From JAGDZR01 sp049115695 (GTDB lineage: Bacteria > Bacteroidota > Bacteroidia > Cytophagales > Cyclobacteriaceae), in assembly GCA_049115695.1 (NCBI GenBank), contig JAGDZR010000020.1:124001-188000 (forward strand): a stretch of 64,000 bases of DNA, written 5' to 3'. Under the pieces are notes generated by a model. That model was not told the origin of the DNA. It made no database searches and was given only the letters and a program-made list of their open reading frames with translations. Positions 7,676 to 15,468 of this stretch are shown in pieces (the first letter of the stretch is position 1; the number at the start of each line of letters is the position of its first letter). Position numbers and translations under genes: made by a program.

Positions 7676-8927
7676 CTCCAAAAGCCCTTTCCATGTCATT
7701 CCATACTGTTTCAGGATCAGTCCCCATATAGTGATCAAGAATAACCTGCACTGATTTACCAGTAATATCAGCTATGCTTTTTGGATGGACTCCAGATGCA
7801 GCACAATGAGAAATAAATGTTTTTATCGCTGTATGAGAGGATATAAGTTCATGTTTTGCCCCAAATTTCGATGCGTTGATCTCCGCTTCTGAACAAGCAT
7901 CTTTGATGTACTTATTGTACTTCTCAGGAGATATTCTGGGCAACTCAAAGTCATATTTTTCCAGAATCCTATAGGCAACCTTGCTTGCCAATGGAATGTA
8001 ATTGTATTTTTCTGTCTTCCCCTGCCTTAACCGAATGCTTCTTCTAATTAGACCATCTGAGGTTTCTTCTTGAATATCTGTTTTACTGAATCTCATTAAA
8101 TCTCCAACCCTTAACCCAACGTGTGAATTGAATACAAAAAGATCTCTCACCCTATCTAGCCGCTGGTTTTGAGTAAAGTCATGATCAATGAGCTTTTGAA
8201 GCTCAACTTTAGTCAAGTATATGATTTCATTACTCCTTTGTATTTTCTTGAATGCCGATTTTTTATAATCATTATGAACTTTGTAATCTCGTTCCTCGGC
8301 CCATCCAAGAAATTTTTTCAAGCTTTTGATGTGATTACCTATTGTTGACTTAGATCTTCCCAAACGTGAAGATACTTCCAGAAAGCTATCATAGAACTTT
8401 ATGTTAAAAGAGCCAATACTCAATGACACATTCAACTCCTCTTCGTAATCATTCAATGCCTTCATCATTGAATTGTATTGTCTTTCGGTTCCTTCTGCTT
8501 TCCAATCCAACCCTCTACATGAATCCTTGAATTTTTCAAAAATTTCTTGAAGTGACTCATTTGTGGGTCTAACTTCATCGGCATTTCCTTTTCTCCTTTC
8601 ATTATACCTCTGCCTAACCAAGTCAATTGCTGGATCAATGTTTTCAGTCACAAGTTCCCTGGCAATGTCCTCAATATGTCTTCGTTGATCCATCAACTGC
8701 TTGTGCATTGCAGACTTACCCTTGATGTTATTTCGAATGTATGGATCCACTGGAATCAGTTTTCCATTTCTTTCTGCGTATTCAATTTTATCTGGCTCAA
8801 TCTTAATTGCAGAAAAAAGTGTGCTCTTCTGATCATGTTGATACTGGATGTACAGTATTGTCTTTCCCTCCCTATTCTTCCTGGGTAGACCTTCCTTATC
8901 ATTCTTTACAATAATCTTAGTGGTCAT
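7668..8927 (-). CDS. Tyrosine recombinase (integrase) of the genomic island
   Basis: Site-specific recombinase that would integrate and excise the island. The chosen start at 8927 (MTTKIIVKND) gives 419 residues: an arm-binding domain (about 1-85), a SAM-like core-binding domain (about 125-215) and the catalytic domain (about 235-400). Visible catalytic residues are Arg273 (GLRVGD), a hairpin Lys (RQGKTEKY), His365 (SSHTAIKTF) and nucleophile Tyr400 (ILDHYMG). The usual second Arg of HxxR is Ile368 and the usual GH histidine is Lys391 (ITGKS), a clear departure from the canonical set. The gene starts about 125 bp from the att-like remnant and reads inward, as expected for an integrase at an element end. 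Confidence 0.93.
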   Translation of the reverse strand: MTTKIIVKNDKEGLPRKNREGKTILYIQYQHDQKSTLFSAIKIEPDKIEYAERNGKLIPVDPYIRNNIKGKSAMHKQLMDQRRHIEDIARELVTENIDPAIDLVRQRYNERRKGNADEVRPTNESLQEIFEKFKDSCRGLDWKAEGTERQYNSMMKALNDYEEELNVSLSIGSFNIKFYDSFLEVSSRLGRSKSTIGNHIKSLKKFLGWAEERDYKVHNDYKKSAFKKIQRSNEIIYLTKVELQKLIDHDFTQNQRLDRVRDLFVFNSHVGLRVGDLMRFSKTDIQEETSDGLIRRSIRLRQGKTEKYNYIPLASKVAYRILEKYDFELPRISPEKYNKYIKDACSEAEINASKFGAKHELISSHTAIKTFISHCAASGVHPKSIADITGKSVQVILDHYMGTDPETVWNDMERAFGDE

Positions 8928-9051
8928 TTTGTCGAGTTTTTGTCGAGTGAATTGACTAGAATTAAGGTGAAGGTAAATGAAAGAAATCAAATAAAACACC
9001 TCTATTGGCATTTTTAAGGCATTTTGGAAGAATCAAAAATCACTGAAATGA

Positions 9052-9079
9052 ATGGGTTTGAATCCTGCCGGGTTCACTA
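9052..9079 (+). other. Putative attachment site: tRNA 3'-end-like remnant
   Basis: The segment reads like a T-loop (TTTGAATCC) followed by an acceptor 3' strand (CGGGTTC) and a final A; the five T-stem pairs include two G-T wobbles and one mismatch. No matching tRNA 5' half exists upstream, where the integrase promoter region lies. A rho-independent terminator follows within a few bases. This is the picture expected at the distal end of an element integrated into the 3' end of a tRNA-like gene, with the intact gene at the other end beyond position 1. The tRNA species could not be identified. Confidence 0.6.
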
Positions 9080-9082
9080 TAA

Positions 9083-9115
9083 GGCTCATTGACTAACGTC
9101 GATGGGCCTTTTTTT
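9083..9115 (+). terminator. Rho-independent terminator after att remnant
   Basis: GGCTCAT (9083-9089) pairs with ATGGGCC (9102-9108) with one G-T pair, and seven T residues follow. It would have ended the transcript of the gene used as the integration target, and now stands at the island-chromosome junction. From here to 9346 I see no gene; a 9-bp inverted repeat (TAACGTCGA/TCGACGTTA) is the only other structure and may be chance. Confidence 0.8.
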
Positions 9116-9346
9116 ATCACTTCACCCTATTTGTAAAAATATTGAACTGGAGAAATTAAAATGCGGGTCCACAAAAGATGGCGCTAGTTGCAAAATTTCT
9201 AAAAGTACATTTCTCAAATTACCCTGTTGGGGGTATTGTTCTCATAAGAAAATAATGCCATCTTTACCACTAGTTTACCGCTCGCCTCAAATCGAAAGTA
9301 ACATTTCGTGATGGGTCGACGTTAAGCTAACAAACTAGCCACCATC

Positions 9347-9538
9347 ATGAATACTGCACAGAGTAATTATTCTTATTACCTGCACTCAGCAAAAAAATTG
9401 TATCTGCAGGAAAACTCGTTCCCATCGGTTTATCGATATTTGGTCAAAGATCTGGATCCAGATCAGGCGATCTCTATTATCGAAGAGATCAAGAAATTGA
9501 ATCTTGATCCAGAAAAACTCCAAAGTATCTACTATTAA
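9347..9538 (+). CDS. Small hypothetical protein
   Basis: A 63-residue soluble protein beginning MNTAQSNYSYYLHSAKKLYL, with helix-forming C-terminal half (PDQAISIIEEIKKLNLDPEKLQ). No signal peptide, membrane segment or known motif. It stands alone just outside the island junction and converges on the amidohydrolase gene with a 4-bp overlap of the stops. The amino-acid composition and lack of low-complexity sequence argue for a real gene. Function unknown. Confidence 0.6.
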   Translation: MNTAQSNYSYYLHSAKKLYLQENSFPSVYRYLVKDLDPDQAISIIEEIKKLNLDPEKLQSIYY

Positions 9539-10644
9539 TCAGGAAAACCTGATTTATCGATATTGGGAATAATTTTCAGGGCGTTCTTGTAATAGAGCTT
9601 CTTCAGCACTTCGTCTGAAAGACCAAGACCGTACATGCTCCAGAAAGCGTGATACTTTTTGTAATATGGAAAGTATTCATCTTCCGTCTCAAGTACACGA
9701 AAGTAGGTATAGAACTCTTCCTGATTATACGCGTCCTTTGCAAACAATACCCGATCCTGATACTTTTCGAAGAACGCATTCGCTTGTTTTGGCTGTCTGC
9801 CCAATTCTGCAATTACCGCTCCGATTCCTACGTAAACATTTGGATTAGCATCCAGGTGCTTTCCTAATTTATCAAGGTCATTGGCCATCCAGCCCATGTG
9901 CGCATTGATAAAGGTAGTTTTACGATGCTTTTTGAAGATGTTATGCTGTTCTCCAATGATTTGCTCAAATGGCGCAGGATCGGTCGCAGAACGTTTTCTT
10001 CCCGGACGTAACTTCAACTCAAGCCATCTCTCATTGTCTGCATCATGTGGATCCCAAAAAGAGGCTGGATCTGCAGAGTGAATCAGAACGGGAATTCCTA
10101 GCTCACCGCACTTTGCCCAAACCGGATCCAATCTTTCATCGTCTACCGCAATACGATTACCATCTACATCATTGTAGCTCAACCCTAAGCTTTTGTATAT
10201 TTTTAACCCGCTAGCACCATTTTTGACGTCCTCTTCCAGCTGTTTGACTGCTTCTTCGGCCCATCCAGCTGCTCCTACATTTTTAAAGGAAACATTGGTG
10301 AATATGATAAAGCGTCCAGGTGCTTCTCCCTGAGTTCTCCTGATCATCCCATTGAGATATTCCTGTGTCCCAATATCTCTGGTTTCCCTGCTGAATCCCC
10401 TACCACTTAAGTTGACCATGACCTGCATGTTCAACGAGTCCATCTCTTCCACGAGGCGAGCTATTTTATCCTTGGTCAAATTCCATTGATGACTATGAAC
10501 ATCTACGAATGGATATTTGGCCTGAGTAATGATATTTTCTGGAACAACAAGCGTCGATTTTGGGTTGTACGACTCGAAATCCATTTCCTGAGCAAATCCT
10601 GCAACAGCAACTAACAATAAAAGGAAGGATAAAATCTTTTTCAT
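9535..10644 (-). CDS. Secreted amidohydrolase (amidohydrolase_2 family)
   Basis: Metal-dependent TIM-barrel hydrolase of 369 residues with an N-terminal signal peptide (MKKILSFLLLLVAVAGFAQ), so it acts in the periplasm. The first metal motif is HSH (FVDVHSHQWN, about residue 52). Later barrel-strand motifs are VLIHSADP (about 187), FINAHMGW (about 247) and the catalytic-acid region VLFAKDAY (about 297). Two residues differ from the strict HxH...H...D pattern only in context, so activity is plausible. It may hydrolyse an amide, lactone or carboxylated aromatic; the substrate cannot be told. It is monocistronic, convergent with the small gene to its left. Confidence 0.88.
   Translation of the reverse strand: MKKILSFLLLLVAVAGFAQEMDFESYNPKSTLVVPENIITQAKYPFVDVHSHQWNLTKDKIARLVEEMDSLNMQVMVNLSGRGFSRETRDIGTQEYLNGMIRRTQGEAPGRFIIFTNVSFKNVGAAGWAEEAVKQLEEDVKNGASGLKIYKSLGLSYNDVDGNRIAVDDERLDPVWAKCGELGIPVLIHSADPASFWDPHDADNERWLELKLRPGRKRSATDPAPFEQIIGEQHNIFKKHRKTTFINAHMGWMANDLDKLGKHLDANPNVYVGIGAVIAELGRQPKQANAFFEKYQDRVLFAKDAYNQEEFYTYFRVLETEDEYFPYYKKYHAFWSMYGLGLSDEVLKKLYYKNALKIIPNIDKSGFPD
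9537..9554. terminator. Short convergent hairpin
   Basis: AATCAGG (9537-9543) and CCTGATT (9548-9554) form a perfect 7-bp hairpin with an AAAA loop. It lies exactly at the two convergent stop codons and could end transcription from both sides, although U-tracts are weak. Confidence 0.45.
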
Positions 10645-10694
10645 ATAGGCGAAACTAACGCCTAAAAGCGAATTTGGTTATGAAAATTGTATGA

Positions 10695-10925
10695 TTAAGA
10701 CTGACCCCTGAATCTTTTCCCGAGTAACACGCCGATCGTGAGCAAAAGCCAAACCCATGGTAGACCATGAAACAAGGTGTCAAACCAATCCATCATTTGC
10801 ATTCCATTGGCCCCTCCTGCAATCCAGCGAAGCTTACCGACTATATGAGGCTCTGGAGTAAAAGGTGCCAACCCCAGCGTTAGACTCACGATTAAAGGAG
10901 TTCTAATGTTCGTTAATAATTTCAT
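10695..10925 (-). CDS. Small membrane protein (often labelled RND-transporter-like)
   Basis: A 76-residue inner-membrane protein with two hydrophobic segments, around LIVSLTLGLAPF and WVWLLLTIGVLLG, joined by a loop containing PEPHIVGKL and DWFDTLFHG. The frame opens further upstream, but the ATG at 10925 (MKLLTNIRTP) is the natural start. Short proteins with the same LAPFxPEPH and DxFDxxxHG pattern occur in many bacteria and are often labelled RND transporter without functional evidence. I treat it as a conserved small membrane protein of unknown role. Confidence 0.75.
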   Translation of the reverse strand: MKLLTNIRTPLIVSLTLGLAPFTPEPHIVGKLRWIAGGANGMQMMDWFDTLFHGLPWVWLLLTIGVLLGKRFRGQS

Positions 10926-11119
10926 GTCACAAAGTGAATATATTAATTTAAACAAGCGGGTAACAAAAGTTGCATTCTTATCGATTGTGAACACTTTTGC
11001 AACAGCCACGCGTACGAATATGAACATTATTCATTCTCATTGACAACCCCAAACCACTGTTTTAGCCAGAAATTACAGGTTTTTTGAGTTTTGGCACAAC
11101 TATTGTTTAATCATTACGT

Positions 11120-11344
11120 ATGGCAACAGAATTGAACACTTCGAGGAGCAAATTGCTACGAACTATCCTAATTATCATTGGGGTGGTACTAGCTGCATTC
11201 CTCACGTTTCAATCTGAAACTTTGTTGGCAGTAAATACGTCCATAAGACCTAATGCAGATCCAACAAACACATTGTTTAACATTGATAATTGGATCGATC
11301 TGGTTGCAAGCGCCAGTTCCATCTTTGCTAAAACTTTGTCGTAA
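11120..11344 (+). CDS. Small hypothetical membrane protein
   Basis: A 74-residue protein with one N-terminal membrane segment (ILIIIGVVLAAFLTF) and a polar tail. Its stop overlaps the start of the pspC-domain gene by one base (TAATG), so the two are translationally coupled. No family recognised. Coupling with a PspC protein suggests an envelope-associated role, which is inference only. Confidence 0.7.
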   Translation: MATELNTSRSKLLRTILIIIGVVLAAFLTFQSETLLAVNTSIRPNADPTNTLFNIDNWIDLVASASSIFAKTLS

Positions 11345-11541
11345 TGAGAACAATTACTAATAGACTTACAAGATCAAACGATAGACTTCTCGGAGGTGTT
11401 TGTGCTGGTTTGGCCGAATACTTCGAACTGGATCCAACCTTGGTTCGGGTTGCTTACTTACTCGTATCATTACTGAGTGCTGCTTTCCCAGGGGTTTTGG
11501 TTTACATTATTCTATGGGTGGTCATGCCACCAAAGTATTAA
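11344..11541 (+). CDS. PspC domain-containing protein
   Basis: A 65-residue protein that is essentially a lone PspC domain: NRLTRSNDRLLGGVCAGLAEYF, then DPTLVRVAYLLVSLLS and a second hydrophobic stretch ending VVMPPKY. PspC domains are inner-membrane proteins; in proteobacteria PspC takes part in envelope stress responses, but short stand-alone versions in Bacteroidota have no established role. Coupled to the preceding small membrane protein. Its stop lies 4 bp inside the 3' end of the convergent arginase-like gene. Confidence 0.92.
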   Translation: MRTITNRLTRSNDRLLGGVCAGLAEYFELDPTLVRVAYLLVSLLSAAFPGVLVYIILWVVMPPKY

Positions 11542-12692
11542 CTCATCTTAGAAAGGGCGTTGATCCATCGCTGAGGCACTTCACCTTTCAGCGCAATTTC
11601 ATAATCTGCATAATTACAAGGGACCATTTTATTCCTCAAAAAGATACTATCTGAGTTTTCATCTGGCACTTCCATCCACCACTTTTCTGAAAGTTTACTT
11701 TTATAGAATCGTATTGACTCTGGCTCTATTCCTAGTGAAACCTCATAAACCAGGTAGTCACTTGACATGAAGTTTCTGTCTCCTTTTCGATGATAATACC
11801 CCTCAATAAAATACCAGATCATTGTTGCCACTACACTGGCCGTCTTGTTATCCGAATTGTTGGGATCAATATTTAGGTTATAAAATCCAATCGAACTCAG
11901 CTTATCATTGAGACCAGCGTACCAGGTCAACTGACAAGCCTCCTCTCCGGAAAACCCGAACACATTGGGATCAACAGCCTCTGGGCAGTATGCTGACTTT
12001 ATCGAAGAAATATCGAAGGTCACTAGGTCAGCATCTCTGATAACAGGTTCATATTCCTTAAACTTTTCTTTTACTTCGCCCAACCTATAAGTTTCAAAAT
12101 ACAAGCGCTCCATCATGGACAATGCCTTCTCGTCCACAAAATAAGATTGGTAGCCCATGTGGATATAATTGAATAAAAAGTTGGGCTCATATTTGAAAAT
12201 CTTAGACAAAAAGGACCGTGCTGGGTCATTTCTATCATCCAAATCAAATCGCGCATCAATATTGAGTAGGCTCACCAAACGATCCTCTGATTCGTATCCT
12301 GCATATTGACCAAAGGCCATGTCATTGGATCCTCCCAAAATGATGGGTAAAACATTCTTGTTCAATAAATGAACAATTACCTCTGCTAACCTGCGAGCAC
12401 TTTCATCTTCCGTCGGTCCATTCCTCAGATTGCCGAGATCAAGCACACGACAACTGCCAAATGGCTTGGATAGCTTATAAAGCTCGCGTCTCACCTCGTT
12501 GGCAGAGCCGGCGATGTGTGATGGTCTTTTGAGACCTCTTCCTTCATCTATCCCGAGTATCACGATATCAATACCGTCGAGATCATACATGACCGTGTGA
12601 TTGACAAAGATTGATTTTTGAAAACTGGATGCACTCAGTGAGTCATCGATGTATTCATCAGAAACCGGGTCCAAAAAGAGTTTGAGATCCAT
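11538..12692 (-). CDS. Arginase/formimidoylglutamase-fold protein with degraded metal site
   Basis: A 384-residue ureohydrolase-fold protein. Family members hydrolyse guanidino or formimino groups with two Mn ions held by GGDH, DAHxD and SxDxD motifs. Here the matching sites read GGSND (about residue 117), DARFD (about 145) and TFDIS (about 225): the metal-binding histidines and one aspartate are lost. The fold is kept, and I believe the pattern is common in Bacteroidota proteins annotated as formimidoylglutamase. It is therefore likely to be a non-canonical enzyme or a binding protein. A strong terminator separates it from nqrF upstream. No hut or arginine genes are nearby. Confidence 0.85.
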   Translation of the reverse strand: MDLKLFLDPVSDEYIDDSLSASSFQKSIFVNHTVMYDLDGIDIVILGIDEGRGLKRPSHIAGSANEVRRELYKLSKPFGSCRVLDLGNLRNGPTEDESARRLAEVIVHLLNKNVLPIILGGSNDMAFGQYAGYESEDRLVSLLNIDARFDLDDRNDPARSFLSKIFKYEPNFLFNYIHMGYQSYFVDEKALSMMERLYFETYRLGEVKEKFKEYEPVIRDADLVTFDISSIKSAYCPEAVDPNVFGFSGEEACQLTWYAGLNDKLSSIGFYNLNIDPNNSDNKTASVVATMIWYFIEGYYHRKGDRNFMSSDYLVYEVSLGIEPESIRFYKSKLSEKWWMEVPDENSDSIFLRNKMVPCNYADYEIALKGEVPQRWINALSKMS

Positions 12693-12708
12693 GTAGAATT
12701 GTTTTGCA

Positions 12709-12738
12709 CAAAAAAAGGGGAAATTCTCATTTCCCCTT
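12709..12738 (-). terminator. Rho-independent terminator of nqrF
   Basis: On the minus strand, AAGGGGAAAT and ATTTCCCCTT form a perfect 10-bp stem with a GAGA loop, followed by a run of T. It lies directly after the nqrF stop and before the arginase-like gene, so the two are separate transcription units. Confidence 0.9.
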
Positions 12739-12759
12739 CATCTTTTCTTATTGATTTTG

Positions 12760-14058
12760 CTATCCTCCGAAATCGTCAAATCGAATATTCTCATCCGGAA
12801 TACCAAAATCTTCGCCCATTTTCTGCACTGCGACGTTCATAAGTGGAGGACCGCAGAAATAAAGCTCAATATCTTCAGGCGCATCATGCTTGTTCAGATA
12901 CTCATCAATTACGGCCTGATGAACAAACCCGAGGAAGCCATCACCTTCTTTGTCATGTACATCTTTCTTAACAGTCCAATTATCCTCTTCAAGCGGCTCG
13001 GATAATACAATGAAGAAACTGAAATTAGGAAAATGCTTTTCTAATTCGTAAAAATGGTCCAGGTAAAACAATTCTCTTTTTGATCGTCCGCCATACCAGT
13101 ATGTCACTTTTCGACCTGTCTTCAATGTCTTGAACAAGTGATAAAGGTGTGATCGCATTGGCGCCATTCCTGCTCCACCACCAACATAAAGCATTTCAGC
13201 CTCTGATGGATTAATGAAGAATTCTCCGTAGGGACCAGATATGGTCACTTTATCACCTGGCTTTCTTGAGAAAATATACGAGGACGCAATTCCCGGATTC
13301 ACAGCCATCCAGGTATTCTTTGATCTATCCCATGGTGGAGTCGCAATACGAACGTTCAGCATAATTTCACGTCCTTCAGCAGGATATGAAGCCATTGAGT
13401 AAGCACGTTCAACAGACTCCTCATTTTTCATTTTCAAATCCCAAAGACCGAACTTATCCCATTCCAGCTGGAATTTATTAGGATCATCATGCTCTTCAGG
13501 GTGAGCTGTGATCTCCATGTCTTTAAACTCAATTTCACATTCTGGAATTTCAATTTGAATATAACCACCAGCCTGGTAGTCCATATCCTCAGGTATCTCC
13601 ACCACAAACTCCTTAATGAATGATGCCACGTTGAAATTTCTAACAACAGTCGCTTCCCATTTTTTAATACCAAACACTTCCTCTGGAATGTGGATGTTCA
13701 TGTCATTCTTGACTTTAACCTGACAAGCCAGACGAACATTTTCCTTCTGCTCTGATCTGGACAAATGACCAACCTCAGTAGGCAGAACGTCTCCCCCTCC
13801 TTCGATCACCTGACACTTACACATTGCACAAGTACCACCACCACCACAAGCAGATGGTAAAAATATTTTCTGTCCAGAAAGTGTACTTAATAAAGTAGAG
13901 CCAGCACTGGTTACGACCGGATTAGCGGTATCACCATTTACAGTAATGTTCACAGGGCCTGACTGAACAAGTTTGGATTGTGCAAACAGGAGCACAAAAA
14001 CCAACAGAAGTATTACCGCTGTAAAAGCAATAATTGAAGTAATTACAATTGAAGTCAT
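12760..14058 (-). CDS. nqrF: Na+-translocating NADH:quinone reductase subunit F
   Basis: NADH-oxidising entry subunit of the Na+-pumping NQR complex in the inner membrane. From the ATG at 14058 the protein has about 432 residues. It has one N-terminal membrane helix (IAFTAVILLLVFVLLF), a 2Fe-2S ferredoxin domain with ACGGGGTCAMCKC, an FAD domain with the RAYSMASYP motif (about residue 245), and an NADH domain with VGGGAGMAPMRS and a C-terminal CGPP. All expected motifs are present. Subunits A-E are normally in the same operon, but here accD lies upstream and a terminator downstream, so the rest must be elsewhere. A -7 promoter box lies 30 bp before the start. Confidence 0.96.
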   Translation of the reverse strand: MTSIVITSIIAFTAVILLLVFVLLFAQSKLVQSGPVNITVNGDTANPVVTSAGSTLLSTLSGQKIFLPSACGGGGTCAMCKCQVIEGGGDVLPTEVGHLSRSEQKENVRLACQVKVKNDMNIHIPEEVFGIKKWEATVVRNFNVASFIKEFVVEIPEDMDYQAGGYIQIEIPECEIEFKDMEITAHPEEHDDPNKFQLEWDKFGLWDLKMKNEESVERAYSMASYPAEGREIMLNVRIATPPWDRSKNTWMAVNPGIASSYIFSRKPGDKVTISGPYGEFFINPSEAEMLYVGGGAGMAPMRSHLYHLFKTLKTGRKVTYWYGGRSKRELFYLDHFYELEKHFPNFSFFIVLSEPLEEDNWTVKKDVHDKEGDGFLGFVHQAVIDEYLNKHDAPEDIELYFCGPPLMNVAVQKMGEDFGIPDENIRFDDFGG

Positions 14059-14088
14059 AGGTCGAAACCGTAATTTGAAAATCGAGCA

Positions 14089-14096
14089 CAAATATA
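14089..14096 (-). promoter_or_regulatory. Bacteroidota -7 box upstream of nqrF
   Basis: On the minus strand TATATTTG matches the TAnnTTTG consensus exactly. A TTTG lies 24 bp upstream, slightly far for a -33 element, or a degenerate TTTA lies at 20 bp. The location 30 bp before the start supports a separate nqrF promoter. Confidence 0.6.
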
Positions 14097-14200
14097 GACC
14101 ATTAGGTCAACGTGCCTAAACAAATAGCCCTAAAAAGAGATGTTTAACCGGAATAATTCCTGAATGGTCATTTCAAGACAATCAACGGGTCGGCGACCGT

Positions 14201-15043
14201 CTACTTCTCAAGTAAATTTAACAGGGTTGTGAGCTTCTTTTTCATCTGTCGTCTATCAACAATGAAATCCAGAAATCCATGATCTCTCACAAATTCAGCA
14301 CTCTGAAATCCTTTAGGAAGATCCTTCCCGATGGTTTCACGAATCACTCTGGGACCTGCAAAACCAATCAATGCACCTGGCTCTGCAATATTGAAATCAC
14401 CAAGCATTGCATAGCTGGCAGTCACACCCCCGGTTGTCGGATCAGTTAATATAGATAAGTATGGGATTTTCTTCTGATCTAGCAGATTCAATTTTCCAGA
14501 TATCTTGGCCAATTGCATCAAAGACAGCCCTGCCTCCATCATTCTTGCTCCACCGGATTTAGAAATCACGATCAGAGGGAAACCAGTTTTTAAGGAATGA
14601 TCGCAAGCCCTGGCTATTTTCTCACCAACTACCGAACCCATGGAACCCCCAATGAAACTAAAATCCATGCAAGCAATGACGACATCACGACCATTCATTT
14701 TGCCATGAGCTGATCGGACAGCATCTTTTAACCCCGTTTTCTTTTGGGCTGCTGCAATTCTATCCGGGTATTTTTTTGAGTCCTTAAATTCCAAAGGATC
14801 AGCAGACACCATGTCTGCATCCAGTTCGGTGAACTTATTATGGTCGAACAGTATCTCAAAATACTCTTTCGAACCAATTCTCACATGATAATCATCGTCG
14901 GGACATACATAAGCATTATTCTGCAACTCCCGCATGTGGATAATATTGCCACTGGGAGACTTATACCAAAGTCCATCAGGTGCTTCTTTTTTATCCTTAG
15001 TCGGTGTTTGTATTCCTTTATCCTTCCTATTAAACCAAGCCAT
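14201..15043 (-). CDS. accD: Acetyl-CoA carboxylase carboxyltransferase subunit beta
   Basis: Beta subunit of the carboxyltransferase that makes malonyl-CoA for fatty-acid synthesis; it works with AccA, AccB and AccC in the cytoplasm. The 280 residues cover the whole crotonase-fold domain, with FIGGSMGSVVGEKI, SGGARMMEAG and DPTTGGVTASYAMLGD. The N-terminal zinc finger of the E. coli enzyme (CPxC...CPxC) is replaced by SPSG and CPDD, leaving one cysteine of four. Zinc-free AccD of this form is usual in Bacteroidota as far as I know. Single gene; accA is not nearby. Confidence 0.97.
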   Translation of the reverse strand: MAWFNRKDKGIQTPTKDKKEAPDGLWYKSPSGNIIHMRELQNNAYVCPDDDYHVRIGSKEYFEILFDHNKFTELDADMVSADPLEFKDSKKYPDRIAAAQKKTGLKDAVRSAHGKMNGRDVVIACMDFSFIGGSMGSVVGEKIARACDHSLKTGFPLIVISKSGGARMMEAGLSLMQLAKISGKLNLLDQKKIPYLSILTDPTTGGVTASYAMLGDFNIAEPGALIGFAGPRVIRETIGKDLPKGFQSAEFVRDHGFLDFIVDRRQMKKKLTTLLNLLEK

Positions 15044-15066
15044 GCATTATAAAATATTGGGTGTGA

Positions 15067-15074
15067 CAAAACTA
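15067..15074 (-). promoter_or_regulatory. Candidate -7 box upstream of accD
   Basis: TAGTTTTG on the minus strand fits TAnnTTTG, 24 bp before the accD start. No good -33 box was found at the right distance. Confidence 0.45.
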
Positions 15075-15198
15075 GCTATTAGATATTAGATTAAGATGTC
15101 CAAAGAGAGATATTAGATCAATTTGCTTCCATGTGCATATCAACTTCCGCAATCAAAATCCTCACTTCTCCCAGCAAAGATTTGATTACGGACCCGCC

Positions 15199-15453
15199 TT
15201 ATTTTAATTCTTCGTAATCCACATAGTCTCCACCATCAAACCCTTTATCCCCCTTTTTCTTCTCAGAACCTGGGACATAATCTATGTTCAAATTACTATC
15301 CGGTGCTTTTCTGGCATGTGATTGTCTTGACTGTTGAGTCCTTTTTTGATGCTGGGCTGCAGACGCTCCGATAAAAAATATCTTAAAAAGAAACCCAAAG
15401 ACTTTATAAATAAGCCAGCCGAGGACAAAGAGTATGAGTAAAAACTTCAGCAT
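15199..15453 (-). CDS. DUF4834-like small membrane protein
   Basis: An 84-residue protein with a single N-terminal membrane segment (LKFLLILFVLGWLIYKVFGF), a basic linker, and a polar acidic tail ending GGDYVDYEELK. This layout matches the DUF4834 proteins that are conserved in Bacteroidota. The function is unknown. It is 15 bp downstream of carB on the same strand and may be co-transcribed. Confidence 0.75.
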   Translation of the reverse strand: MLKFLLILFVLGWLIYKVFGFLFKIFFIGASAAQHQKRTQQSRQSHARKAPDSNLNIDYVPGSEKKKGDKGFDGGDYVDYEELK

Positions 15454-15468
15454 ATATCGAATTTAAAT

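Noticed and set aside
9052..9079. A complete tRNA gene
   Set aside because: Only a T-arm and acceptor 3' side are seen; there is no D-arm, anticodon arm or acceptor 5' side upstream, so it is treated as an att remnant.
9102..9311. Plus-strand ORF of 69 residues at the island junction
   Set aside because: It starts inside the terminator hairpin, has no sequence resembling a protein domain and no ribosome site.
9094..9324. 9-bp inverted repeat TAACGTCGA/TCGACGTTA around the island junction
   Set aside because: Too short and too far apart to claim a recombination site; may be chance.
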